This document shows positions 25,696 to 33,987 of a stretch of 64,000 nucleotides of DNA, piece after piece (within the stretch, counting starts at the first letter, position 1; every line of letters starts with the position of its first letter). A program made the position numbers and the translations under genes. The stretch covers positions 6,014,001-6,078,000 of the forward strand of contig NZ_CP030053.1 of the NCBI RefSeq assembly GCF_004114955.1, read 5' to 3'. The DNA is from Bradyrhizobium guangzhouense (GTDB lineage Bacteria; Pseudomonadota; Alphaproteobacteria; Rhizobiales; Xanthobacteraceae). Below the pieces are notes generated by a model that ran no database searches, was not told where the DNA came from, and saw only the letters and a list, made by a program, of their open reading frames with translations.

Positions 25696-26067
25696 TCACT
25701 GCTTATCGAACGGAATATATTGCTGGTACTCCTTCGGCACCGACTTGCGATAGCGCGCCGGAACGGTGCCGCTGTCGATCGAATGATCGATCTCCTGCTG
25801 CCGCGTCATCTTCTTCTTCGCCGGCTTCTTCTCGGCACTCTTCTTCGCACCGGCCGGCGGGGTTGACGTGTTGGTGGCGGCAGCCGGTGTGGAGGTCGCA
25901 GCCGGCGCAGTGGTCGCGGCAGGCGGCGCGTTGGCAGCAGGCGGCGTGGTGGCCGCGGCCGCCGGCGGCGTGGTCCCCGCGGCGGGCGCGTTCTGCGCCA
26001 GCGCGAGCGGTGTCTGCATGATGAGAGTCAGCGCGGCAGTCGCGGCCAGCAGATAAGATCTTTGCAT
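25696..26067 (-). CDS. Small exported Ala/Pro/Thr-rich protein, function unknown
   Basis: 123 residues from ATG at 26067 with a strong GGAGG 8 bp upstream; longer in-frame readings have no such site. The signal peptide is MQRSYLLAATAALTLIMQTP, with cleavage after LALAQ. A tract of repeated Ala, Pro and Thr follows, then a Lys-rich stretch (KKSAEKKPAKKKMTR) and a conserved-looking C-terminus, IDSGTVPARYRKSVPKEYQQ. It is probably periplasmic. The Lys-rich, disordered nature suggests binding to an anionic surface, but that is a guess. Confidence 0.75.
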   Translation of the reverse strand: MQRSYLLAATAALTLIMQTPLALAQNAPAAGTTPPAAAATTPPAANAPPAATTAPAATSTPAAATNTSTPPAGAKKSAEKKPAKKKMTRQQEIDHSIDSGTVPARYRKSVPKEYQQYIPFDKQ

Positions 26068-26596
26068 CACAACCTCCAAAATCTCTGATCCCAATGACGG
26101 AAGCGTAGTCCCGCAGGATCGATGCGTGCAAGTACGCCGAAGATAGGCGCGACCAGTGTTGCAAACTGTGGCCGGGATCACATTGCCACAAACGCGACGT
26201 GCGCTCCGACATCAGGACACGAACGACAATGTGTCGGAGCAGCCCGGGACTCCGCGACCATTGGCAAGGCGGCATGCCTGCACTCGTGCAATTTTTACGC
26301 GAACACGACATTCGCTACGTCAATCGCTTGCCCGATCAAGTCGGTGAAGCCGACATTGCTTCGAGGCGCGGATGGCGATGACGAGAATGTTATTCGGCAT
26401 CTGCTTTGGAAAAATCTGCAAAGCGCATCCGCAGCTTGCTCGCAACGCTCGCTGCTGGAACCGCATCGACGTCGCGCGATGTGTGAAGCAACGCATTGCG
26501 ACATCAAATTCCGCGATCTAGCCTCACCTGCATATTTCATAACGAACAACTTTAAGTTTAGTTACTTTCCGTCGTAACTTTTCAAGGAGGTACTTT
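26068..26596. other. AT-enriched intergenic region upstream of haem peroxidase
   Basis: 529 bp with no credible coding frame. Base composition is clearly less GC-rich than the surroundings, most strongly in the last 120 bp (for example AACAACTTTAAGTTTAGTTA). It should hold the promoters of the small exported protein (minus) and the peroxidase (plus), but I cannot mark boxes with confidence. The composition change hints that the peroxidase came with this region by transfer. Confidence 0.5.
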
Positions 26597-28138
26597 ATGA
26601 GCAGTCGTCACGCTACGCCGCCCCGCGGTCTCAACGCCACCCGTTCGCCGCTGTCACAAGGCCGCTTTGGTCGCATGTTCCGCACCCTGACGCCGGCGAC
26701 GTTCGGTCCGAACGAAGCCGATAACATTGCCAACCTCTCCGCCCTCGCCGACAACATGGTCGGCGATTTTGATCCGCCCAAGGACGGCCCCGATGCCGAG
26801 GAGAGCGGAATTCCCGCGCTCTATACGTATTTCGGCCAGTTCATCGATCACGACATCACCTTCGATCCGGTGAGTTCGCTGGCCAAGCAGCAGGATCCCG
26901 ACGGACTGATCGATTTCCGCACGCCGTCGCTCGATCTGGACAATCTCTATGGGCGCGGGCCGAACGACCAGCCCTACATGTACGACAGCAACGGCAAGTT
27001 CCTGCTCGGAGATCCCTTGACCGGCACCGGCGTCTCCAGCGCCTTCGACCTGCCGCGCTTCAGGGGGCGGGCCCTGATCGGCGATCCCCGCAATGACGAG
27101 AACAGCATCGTCTCGCAGTTCCAGGGGCTGATGCTGCGCTTCCACAACCGCATGGTCGACGACAACGACACCCTCTCCTTCCAGGACGTGCAACAGCGCG
27201 TCCGCTTCCACTACCAATATGTCGTGCTCAACGACTTCCTGCCGCGCATCGTCAATGCCAGCGTGCTGAACGATCTCAAGAGCGGCGGCCGCTACGACCG
27301 CAGCAAGCTCGCCTATTATCACTGGAAGACATTTCCCTACATGCCGGTCGAGTTTTCGGTCGCGGCCTACCGGCTCGGTCATTCCATGATCCGGCCCGGT
27401 TATCGGCTCAACGACGCCGACAACATGCTGCTGCAGATCTTCCCAGATCCCAATAATCCCGACAACAACGCGCTAACCGGCTTCCGCTCCATGGGGCCGG
27501 GACGCGCCATCGACTGGGGCCGCTTCATCGACATCGACACGCGCGCCTATGGCGTCGAGGACGACAGCACCAATGTCGACAACAAGCGGCGGCTCCAGTA
27601 CGCCTATCGCATCGACACCTCGCTGGTCGATCCGTTGCGCAAGCTGCCGCCGGAGATCGCGTCCAATCCGTCGTCGCTGGCGCTGCGCAACCTCGAACGC
27701 GGCTGGCGGCTTGGCCTGCCCTCGGGCCAGGCGGTCGCCAGGGCCATGCACCAGACGCCGCTGACCGACGAGCAGATCATCGTCGGCCGCGCCGTCGACC
27801 ATCCCACTGCCGGCGACCCGCAGGTTCCGATCGCGTCGATCGCGAACGGCGCGTTCAAGGGCAATTGCCCGCTCTGGACCTACATCCTCGCGGAAGCGCG
27901 TCAGTTCGCGACGTCGGTCACGGTCTCCGCCACCGGCGCGCCGGCAACCGGAATCACGACGCCGCAACTCGGCCCGGTCGGCGGACGCATCATCGCCGAA
28001 GTCTTCCTCGGCATGATGTTCGGCGACGCCTCCTCCGTGCTGTCGCTCGACCCGAACTGGGCACCGGTGACCGGTCCCGATTTCAAGCTGAAGGATCTCG
28101 TGACCTACGCGCTGGGCAATGGCCCTGCGCTGCATTGA
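26597..28138 (+). CDS. Animal-type haem peroxidase family protein
   Basis: 513 residues preceded by an ideal AAGGAGG site. The family signatures are present: distal His in YTYFGQFIDHDITFDP, RTPSLDLDNLYGRGP, the active-site Arg region FHNRMVDDND, and proximal His in VAAYRLGHSMIRPGYRLND. This is the single-domain bacterial branch of the myeloperoxidase/cyclooxygenase superfamily, which oxidises halides or organic substrates with hydrogen peroxide. There is no signal peptide, so the location is probably cytoplasmic unless exported by another route. Its upstream region is unusually AT-rich. No dedicated partner is adjacent. Confidence 0.93.
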   Translation: MSSRHATPPRGLNATRSPLSQGRFGRMFRTLTPATFGPNEADNIANLSALADNMVGDFDPPKDGPDAEESGIPALYTYFGQFIDHDITFDPVSSLAKQQDPDGLIDFRTPSLDLDNLYGRGPNDQPYMYDSNGKFLLGDPLTGTGVSSAFDLPRFRGRALIGDPRNDENSIVSQFQGLMLRFHNRMVDDNDTLSFQDVQQRVRFHYQYVVLNDFLPRIVNASVLNDLKSGGRYDRSKLAYYHWKTFPYMPVEFSVAAYRLGHSMIRPGYRLNDADNMLLQIFPDPNNPDNNALTGFRSMGPGRAIDWGRFIDIDTRAYGVEDDSTNVDNKRRLQYAYRIDTSLVDPLRKLPPEIASNPSSLALRNLERGWRLGLPSGQAVARAMHQTPLTDEQIIVGRAVDHPTAGDPQVPIASIANGAFKGNCPLWTYILAEARQFATSVTVSATGAPATGITTPQLGPVGGRIIAEVFLGMMFGDASSVLSLDPNWAPVTGPDFKLKDLVTYALGNGPALH

Positions 28139-28144
28139 GCGGGT

Positions 28145-28190
28145 GACGAGATGATGCGAGGCCGTCCGCATCATGCGGGCGGCTCTCGTC
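28145..28190 (+). terminator. Stem-loop downstream of haem peroxidase, possible terminator
   Basis: The inner stem GCCGTCCGCAT pairs with ATGCGGGCGGC (one G-T pair), and the outer arms GACGAG and CTCGTC also pair. It begins 7 bp after the stop codon. No T-run follows, so termination is likely but not certain. Confidence 0.4.
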
Positions 28191-28314
28191 ATCGACCGTA
28201 AGAGCTCCCTGAGATGAAACTCCTCTCTGCTACGACGGAGGTGCGTTGGGGAGAGAACGGAGAGAGTGGTGCTCGCGGTCAACTTGGCAGAAGCAGTGCG
28301 TACGAAACTGCGCT

Positions 28315-28833
28315 TTAATGCGCCGCTCCAAGACCGTTCTCCGCGAGGCGGCCCGCGAACCACAGCGACTGCGCTTGATCGACTGCGCCGCTGACATAGA
28401 CCTCCGACACCGTCACGCCTTGCCTGTCCAGCACCAGCAGCACGCCGATCCAATAAGCGAACCAGATATGCGGATCGGTCAGCGCCATCAGCTTGTGCTG
28501 GTCGTGCTCGAGCGGCGTGTGGTTGCTGGCCTTGCGGATCTCGACGGTCAGCAGATTGTTCGGGATCTCGCGCTGGTGCACGACGACATCAGGATAGATC
28601 GACTTGCCGAGATGATCGTCGGTCGAGATGATGGTGCCGTGCGGCAGATGCAGCGTGCGCTCGCCGAGGCGATCGTAATTGCAGTCGACGGCCCAGCCCG
28701 AAAATTGCTGCTCGAGATAGACGGCGAAGCGGTGCGTGATGGCGCGTTCGCCGACGTCCTTCTCGAACAGGAATGTCTCGTGGGCATAGAACTCCCTGAG
28801 CGCCGCGATCACCTTGTTCAGCTCGGTCTGCAT
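28315..28833 (-). CDS. Hypothetical protein, possible PD-(D/E)XK nuclease-like fold
   Basis: 172 residues from ATG at 28833, with GGAGG upstream. The order of motifs is suggestive: YPDVVVHQRE with an acidic residue after a strand, then NLLTVEIRKASNHTPLEHDQ on the next strand, then HKLMALTDPHIWFAYWIGVL. In PD-(D/E)XK proteins the pattern is (P)D...(D/E)xK. Here the expected Lys is Arg (E-I-R), so catalytic activity is doubtful. No named family is recognised, and no partner methylase or helicase lies nearby. Confidence 0.65.
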   Translation of the reverse strand: MQTELNKVIAALREFYAHETFLFEKDVGERAITHRFAVYLEQQFSGWAVDCNYDRLGERTLHLPHGTIISTDDHLGKSIYPDVVVHQREIPNNLLTVEIRKASNHTPLEHDQHKLMALTDPHIWFAYWIGVLLVLDRQGVTVSEVYVSGAVDQAQSLWFAGRLAENGLGAAH

Positions 28834-28879
28834 CGTGCCTCCGGGCTCTTTATGGTGAGGAGCGCACCACACCATCAGC

Positions 28880-29006
28880 GTCGTCCCGGCGGATGCCGGG
28901 ACCCATACAGCGAGGTCTATCGAATATGCTCAGTGAACGTACCGGACTCCAAGTCTTCGCCAAACCTCTCCCTGGGGTTATGGGTCCCGGCTTTCGCCGG
29001 GACGAC
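28880..29006. repeat. Intergenic palindromic repeat, family D, copy 1
   Basis: The left arm GTCGTCCCGGCGGATGCCGG leads to GACCCATAC. The right arm is TATGGGTCCCGGCTTTCGCC and ends GGGACGAC. It lies between the hypothetical nuclease-like gene and the ThDP enzyme gene. A short relative is at 54601-54636. Confidence 0.8.
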
Positions 29007-29018
29007 ATAGGAGAGAGT

Positions 29019-30566
29019 TTACATCACGACTTCAATCAGCCGCGGGCCCGGCTCGGCGACGGCCTCGGCCAAGGCCTTGTTGAACTCGTCGGCATTGGTG
29101 ACGGCGCGGCCGGGCACGCCCATGCCCTTGGCCAGCGCGACGAAATCGAGTGTGGGGCGATCGAGGCGGAGCATGTCGTTGGCGCGCTGGCCGGGCTCGC
29201 CGGCGCCGACATTGTCGAACTCGCCGCGCAGGATCTGGTAGATGCGGTTGGCGAACACGATGGTGACGATGTTCAGATTTTCGCGGGCCTGCGTCCACAG
29301 CGACTGGATCGTGTACATGGCGCTGCCGTCGCCGACCATGGTGATGACCTTGCGGTCCGGGCAGGCGATCGCGGCGCCGATCGACAGCGGGGTCGAAAAG
29401 CCGATCGAGCCGCCCATGTTCTGCAGCCAGTCGTGCGGTGCGGCGGCGGCGGTGGGCGGGAAGAAGCCGCGGCCGGTGGTGAGGGACTCGTCGACCATGA
29501 TCGCGTTCTCGGGGATCGCACAGGCAATCGCCTGCGCGATCGAGGCGAAGGTGAGCGCGCCAGTCGGCTTGACCAACTCGGCCGAGGCGTGCGGCTTGAC
29601 GTCTCGGGCGCTGGCCTTGACGGCACCGGCGAGCGCTTCGAGCGCGGCCACCGAATTCTCGCCCCAGGAGGTCATGCGATGGACCTCGCAGCCCTCGGGC
29701 TTGAGCATGCTCGGCTTGTTCGGATAGGCGAAGAACGCCACGGGATCGTCGGACTCGACCAATACGATGTGACGGAATTTGGCCAGCATCGGCAGCGCGT
29801 TCTCGATCACATAATGGATGCGGTCGATGGAATAGCGGCCGCGGCCGCGCGCCATCTTCGGACGGAAGGTCGGGCCCATCACGGTGCAGCCGGTCTTGCC
29901 GGCGATGCGCTCGGCCAGCGCCAGGCCGTGCTCGCTCAGGGCACTGCCGGTCATCAGCAGCAGCGTGCCCTCGCCGTCGCCGTGCAGGATTTTCGCGGCC
30001 TGCTCGACCGCCTGCGGCGAATAGCTGGCGCGCTGCTGCTCGGCCGGAACCTCGGCAAGGCCGTCGGCCTCGTTCCAGGCGGTGTCTGCGGGGAGGATCA
30101 GGGTCGCGATCTGTCCGGGCGCGCTCTTGGCGGCGGCGATCGCCGCGGCGCCGTCAGCGGCGACCGATTTGGAATTCGGCGAGGTGCGGACCCAGGACGA
30201 CATCGGCCGGGCAAGGCCCTCGATGTCGGAGGTCAGCGGCGCGTTGTAGTCGATGTGGTAGACGGCGTGCTGGCCGACGATGTTGACGATGCCGGAGTTC
30301 GCCTTCTTGGCGTTGTGCAGATTGGCAAGGCCGTTGGCGAGGCCGGGACCGAGATGCAGCAGGGTCGAGGCAGGCAGACCCTTCATGCGGTAATAGCCGT
30401 CGGCCGCTCCCGTCACCACGCCTTCGAACAGGCCGAGCACGCAGCGCATGCCCGGCACGCGGTCGAGCGCCGCGACAAAATGCATCTCTGAGGTGCCCGG
30501 GTTGGTGAAGCAGACGTCCACCCCGCCCTTGACCATCGTCCGCACCAGGCTTTCCGCACCGTTCAT
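29019..30566 (-). CDS. Thiamine-diphosphate-dependent enzyme, acetolactate synthase large-subunit-like
   Basis: 515 residues from ATG at 30566, with GGGAG upstream. The N-terminal Pyr domain has VDVCFTNPGTSEMHFVAALD and the ThDP-activating Glu in CVLGLFEGVVTGAADGYYRM. The central domain follows. The C-terminal PP domain has the ThDP motif VGDGSAMYTIQSLWTQAREN ending in FANRIYQIL. The shorter central domain, about 515 residues in all, and the absence of a small-subunit gene argue against a genuine IlvB. It belongs to the uncharacterised acetolactate-synthase-like or decarboxylase group, and the substrate cannot be read from the sequence. Confidence 0.88.
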   Translation of the reverse strand: MNGAESLVRTMVKGGVDVCFTNPGTSEMHFVAALDRVPGMRCVLGLFEGVVTGAADGYYRMKGLPASTLLHLGPGLANGLANLHNAKKANSGIVNIVGQHAVYHIDYNAPLTSDIEGLARPMSSWVRTSPNSKSVAADGAAAIAAAKSAPGQIATLILPADTAWNEADGLAEVPAEQQRASYSPQAVEQAAKILHGDGEGTLLLMTGSALSEHGLALAERIAGKTGCTVMGPTFRPKMARGRGRYSIDRIHYVIENALPMLAKFRHIVLVESDDPVAFFAYPNKPSMLKPEGCEVHRMTSWGENSVAALEALAGAVKASARDVKPHASAELVKPTGALTFASIAQAIACAIPENAIMVDESLTTGRGFFPPTAAAAPHDWLQNMGGSIGFSTPLSIGAAIACPDRKVITMVGDGSAMYTIQSLWTQARENLNIVTIVFANRIYQILRGEFDNVGAGEPGQRANDMLRLDRPTLDFVALAKGMGVPGRAVTNADEFNKALAEAVAEPGPRLIEVVM

Positions 30567-30813
30567 CCCAACACTCCCGCAGGCCATTTCCGTCGTTTCA
30601 TCCGATCAATCATTGTTCGCTCGGCCCGTCAAAGCAATAGCGGCCATTGCGGCCCTGTCCCGCGCTGCGATCCCAGGGTTTGGCTAATAGTGTTTTGAGG
30701 CGGTTTCCGATCTGGTAACGGCAACTGCCGGCCTCACGCGGCCGTGGCTTGCGAAACGCCGGCAAATATGGCCTGTGTTTTGCCATTGAATCGATTTTTT
30801 GCTGGGGGAATGA

Positions 30814-31389
30814 ATGATCCGGTTTCTTGCCGCAACTGTCGCCACCATGCTGGCCGTGACGATCGGGGCGAGCAGCGCTTCCGCCGCGGGGATGCTCGAC
30901 TTCACGGGCACCAGCTCCACCGGCTATCTCGGTGGCGGCGCCAGCCCGATCCCCCGCACCACCGTCATGTATAACGGCAATTATGCTCCCGGCACGGTCG
31001 TGGTGAACACCGCCGAGCGTCGGCTGTATCTGGTGCTCGAGAACGGCCAGGCCCTGCGTTATGGCATCGGCGTCGGCCGCGACGGCTTCCGCTGGGGCGG
31101 AGTGCACAAGATTACCGCCAAGAAGGAATGGCCGGATTGGACGCCGCCGTCGCAGATGATCGCCCGCCGGCCGGACCTGCCGCGCCACATGAAGGGCGGT
31201 ATCGAGAACCCGCTCGGCGCGCGCGCAATGTATCTGGGATCGACGCTCTACCGCATCCACGGCTCCAACGAGCCGGAGACGATCGGCCAGGCGGTGTCCT
31301 CGGGCTGCTTCCGCATGACCAATGACGACGTCACCGACCTCTACGGTCGCGTCAACGTGGGCACCACCGTTGTGGTGCTGAACAACTAG
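30814..31389 (+). CDS. L,D-transpeptidase (YkuD/ErfK family)
   Basis: 191 residues. The signal peptide is MIRFLAATVATMLAVTIGAS, ending SASAA. The YkuD domain carries the catalytic His and Cys: YRIHGSNEPETIGQAVSSGC followed by FRM. The strand GTVVVNTAERRLYLVLENGQ is the usual start of the domain. The enzyme forms 3-3 peptidoglycan cross-links or attaches proteins to the wall in the periplasm. Many paralogues of this short type exist in Bradyrhizobium. Confidence 0.94.
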   Translation: MIRFLAATVATMLAVTIGASSASAAGMLDFTGTSSTGYLGGGASPIPRTTVMYNGNYAPGTVVVNTAERRLYLVLENGQALRYGIGVGRDGFRWGGVHKITAKKEWPDWTPPSQMIARRPDLPRHMKGGIENPLGARAMYLGSTLYRIHGSNEPETIGQAVSSGCFRMTNDDVTDLYGRVNVGTTVVVLNN

Positions 31390-31421
31390 CCACACGCGAA
31401 CCGCCGTAGCGAGCTCTCGTA

Positions 31422-31555
31422 GAGTGGGTTGGCCTTGCGGATTGCGCGAAGCGCAAACCGCAAGGCGTAACCCACCACTTCTGCCACCGCGGAGACTCGA
31501 GAGGTGGGTTACGCCTCGGGACTGCGCTCCGCGCAGCCCGAGGCTAACCCACCCT
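31422..31555. repeat. Double inverted repeat, family E
   Basis: Two consecutive hairpins. The first runs from GTGGGTTGGCCTTGCGG to CCGCAAGGCGTAACCCAC. The second runs from GTGGGTTACGCCTCGGGACT to CCCGAGGCTAACCCACC. GTGGGTT ends flank both units. It fills most of the 230 bp between the L,D-transpeptidase and DUF2927 genes. Confidence 0.8.
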
Positions 31556-31627
31556 ACAGCACCCGCGCTTGAAAGCGGCCGGAACCTTCCAGCCGCGTGA
31601 ATTTGCGGACTTGTGCGCACGGCGCGA

Positions 31628-32458
31628 ATGCGGCAGCGTTGCGCGACGATGAGCGCATTGGTCCCGCCTGCCCTACGCTTCGCCCTGCTGACGCTCGCAG
31701 CGCTGACATGTGTGCCTGATATCGCGCCGGTGGCGACCGCCGGCGAGTTGCCCGCGATCGCCTCGCGCCAGCGCACCGAGAAGAAGAGCTTTACCGACGC
31801 CGAGATCGTCGACGGCTTTTTCAAGACCGCGTTCGGCGCCGAATATCACCTCGCCGGCCGCGTCGATCGTATCCGCAAGTTCGACGAGCCGGTGCGCGTG
31901 TTCGCCGAGACCGACCGCGCCGACCGCAAAGCGCAGCTCGCAAAGGTCGTGGCCGACATCGGCAAGCGCGTGCAGCATCTCGACATCGCCATGACCGACA
32001 CGAGCGAAGCTGCCAATGTGCGGGTGAAGCTGGTGCGCGACCGCGACCTCTATCGCACCATCACGAGCTTCTACGGCGCGGAGAAGGCGCGCGAGATCCG
32101 CACCTCGCTCGATCCGCAATGCCTGTCCGGCTTCCGCAAGAACGAGCAATTCGAGATCGAGCATTCCGACGTCATTCTCACCGTCGACGTCAGCGACTTC
32201 ACCTTCCTCGACTGCGCCTATGAGGAGGTGCTGCAGTCGCTCGGGCCCATCAACGACACCGCGAGCGTGCCGTGGACCATGTTCAACGACAATGTGTCGA
32301 TGGGCTATTTCGACGTCTACGACCAGTACATCCTCAACCTGCTCTACGATCCCCGCATCAAGGCCGGCATGACCGTGCCGGAAGTGAGAGCGGCGCTGCC
32401 CGAGGTGCTCAAGGACGTGCGGACGTGGGTGAAGCAGGTGAACGAGTTGAAGGAGTGA
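31628..32458 (+). CDS. DUF2927 domain protein, probably exported
   Basis: About 276 residues from ATG at 31628; GTG at 31613 and ATG at 31649 are alternatives. A hydrophobic N-terminus (LRFALLTLAALTCVPDIAPV) ends in TAGE, a plausible signal cleavage site. The mature part has KSFTDAEIVDGFFKTAFGAE, RIRKFDEPVRVFAETD, a cysteine pair in LDPQCLSGFRKNEQFEIEHS and DFTFLDCAYEEVLQSLG, and ends in FDVYDQYILNLLYDPRIKAG. These match the DUF2927 family of putative lipoproteins or periplasmic proteins, some with zincin-like features, of unknown function. Confidence 0.85.
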   Translation: MRQRCATMSALVPPALRFALLTLAALTCVPDIAPVATAGELPAIASRQRTEKKSFTDAEIVDGFFKTAFGAEYHLAGRVDRIRKFDEPVRVFAETDRADRKAQLAKVVADIGKRVQHLDIAMTDTSEAANVRVKLVRDRDLYRTITSFYGAEKAREIRTSLDPQCLSGFRKNEQFEIEHSDVILTVDVSDFTFLDCAYEEVLQSLGPINDTASVPWTMFNDNVSMGYFDVYDQYILNLLYDPRIKAGMTVPEVRAALPEVLKDVRTWVKQVNELKE

Positions 32459-32470
32459 GTGAGCCCGCTC

Positions 32471-32548
32471 GTCATTGCGAGCGCAGCGAAACAATCTAGA
32501 ATCTTTCCGCGGTGACAGACTGGATTGCTTCGCTGCGCTCGCAATGAC
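32471..32548. repeat. Intergenic palindromic repeat, family B, copy 1
   Basis: A 78-bp near-perfect inverted repeat: left end GTCATTGCGAGCGCAGCGAA, right end TTGCTTCGCTGCGCTCGCAA then TGAC. It lies 13 bp after the DUF2927 stop, between convergent genes. Other copies are at 46838-46915 and 63854-63932. Confidence 0.88.
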
Positions 32549-32566
32549 GGAGCCAGTTGCGGCGTC

Positions 32567-33700
32567 CTACCCCACCAGATCAGCGACCGTCGTCGCGGCT
32601 TTCAGCCCGGTGCCGGTGAGGACCGCGACCGTTGCCTCGTTCGCCTTGATGGCGCCGTTGCTGGCAAGCTTCTCCAGCGCTGCGGCCGCGCTGGCGCTGG
32701 TGGGCTCGGCGAACAGGCCCTGCCGCGCCAGACGACGAAGAGCGGCAACAATCTCGTCCTCGGTGAGCGCCACCGTGCCGCCGCCGCTCTCGCGAAGCGC
32801 GCCGATGATCTCGCGCAGCCGCAGCGGATGCTTGATCGCGGTGCCTTCGGCGATGGTCTTGCTCACCTCGCGCGCAACCGGCGTATCGACGCCGGCCTTG
32901 AAGCTGGCATCGATCGGCGAGCAGTTCAGCGGCTGCGCGGCGAACAGGCGCGGCAGTTTTACGATCTGCCCCGCCCTCAACAGCTCGCGGAAGCCGAAGG
33001 CGCAGCCGAGCAGGCTGCTGCCGGCGCCGACGGGGACGATGACGTTGTCGGGCGCACGAAAGCCGAGATCTTCCCAGATCTCATAGGCGAGCGATTTCGT
33101 GCCCTCGAGAAAGAACGGCTGCCAATTATGACTGGCGTAAAACGTCCGGCTCGATTGCCTGATGGCCTCGGCCTCCGATTCCTCGCGCGGGCCTTCGACC
33201 AGTTGCACCTCGGCGCCGTAAGCGCGCACCTGCGCGATCTTGGCCGGCGAGGTCGAGGCCGGCGCCAAAATCTTCACGCGCATGCCGCCAGCGGCGCCAA
33301 GCCCCGCCATCGACGAGCCGCCATTGCCGGAGGAATCCTCCAGAATGGCGTTGACGCCGATCTGTCGCAGGAAGGACAGCATCACCGCGGAGCCGCGGTC
33401 CTTGAAACTGCCGGTCGGGTTGAACCATTCGAGCTTGAACAGCGGCCGCAGATCGCCCCACGCCTGCGCTACCAGCGGCGTGCAGCCGGTGCCGAGCGAG
33501 ATCGGATCCTTGATCTCGACCGGCAGCGCCGCGCGGTAGCGCCACAGCGAGCGCGTGCCGCTGTCGATGTCGGCGCGCGAGATCCCCGCGCCCGGCGTCA
33601 CCAGCAGCGGCGTGCGCTCGTCCGAGCACCAGCGCGGCTCGAGAAGCGGATAGAGCTTTCCATTGCGGGGATCGATGTAGCTGGCGGCGGGCATGGGCAT
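32567..33700 (-). CDS. Threonine synthase-like PLP-dependent enzyme
   Basis: 377 residues of the fold type II PLP family. The PLP lysine is in WFNPTGSFKDRGSAVML. The substrate loop reads EDSSGNGGSSMAGLGAAGGM, where threonine synthase normally has SSGNAG. The phosphate-binding Gly-rich loop is VGAGSSLLGCAFGF. Size and N-terminal layout (LYPLLEPRW, then LWRYRAALP and LGTGCTPLV) resemble threonine synthase-like proteins that sit outside the thr operon. The replaced loop residues suggest another substrate. It is divergent from the URC1-like gene. Confidence 0.87.
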   Translation of the reverse strand: MPMPAASYIDPRNGKLYPLLEPRWCSDERTPLLVTPGAGISRADIDSGTRSLWRYRAALPVEIKDPISLGTGCTPLVAQAWGDLRPLFKLEWFNPTGSFKDRGSAVMLSFLRQIGVNAILEDSSGNGGSSMAGLGAAGGMRVKILAPASTSPAKIAQVRAYGAEVQLVEGPREESEAEAIRQSSRTFYASHNWQPFFLEGTKSLAYEIWEDLGFRAPDNVIVPVGAGSSLLGCAFGFRELLRAGQIVKLPRLFAAQPLNCSPIDASFKAGVDTPVAREVSKTIAEGTAIKHPLRLREIIGALRESGGGTVALTEDEIVAALRRLARQGLFAEPTSASAAAALEKLASNGAIKANEATVAVLTGTGLKAATTVADLVG

Positions 33701-33987
33701 TCTCCGGGGCAGAGCCGATCCGGTCGATATGTCCGAATATGCGGGGTTTATCCAGCCGCCGGACGCGCCCCTTCAAAAATTCGAACGATTACATAGATAT
33801 AGCGTCTGTTCTGGCGCCCCTCGCCGGCCCGGACCGGAAGCGCGGCTCGGCCGCTCGGCACGATTAACTTGTCTGTCGTCCCTGGCCGCTACAATATGTT
33901 GGATTGCGTCGCCGGGCTCCGGTCCGACAACGCTGATAAGCCAGGCCCGTCCGAGCGGCGGGCCGTTGGCTTTTTGGGAGTTTGGCC

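Noticed and set aside
26122..26577. A 151-codon open frame in the AT-rich region before the haem peroxidase
   Set aside because: No ribosome-binding site, composition unlike neighbours, Cys- and His-rich without pattern, and it ends just before the peroxidase Shine-Dalgarno.
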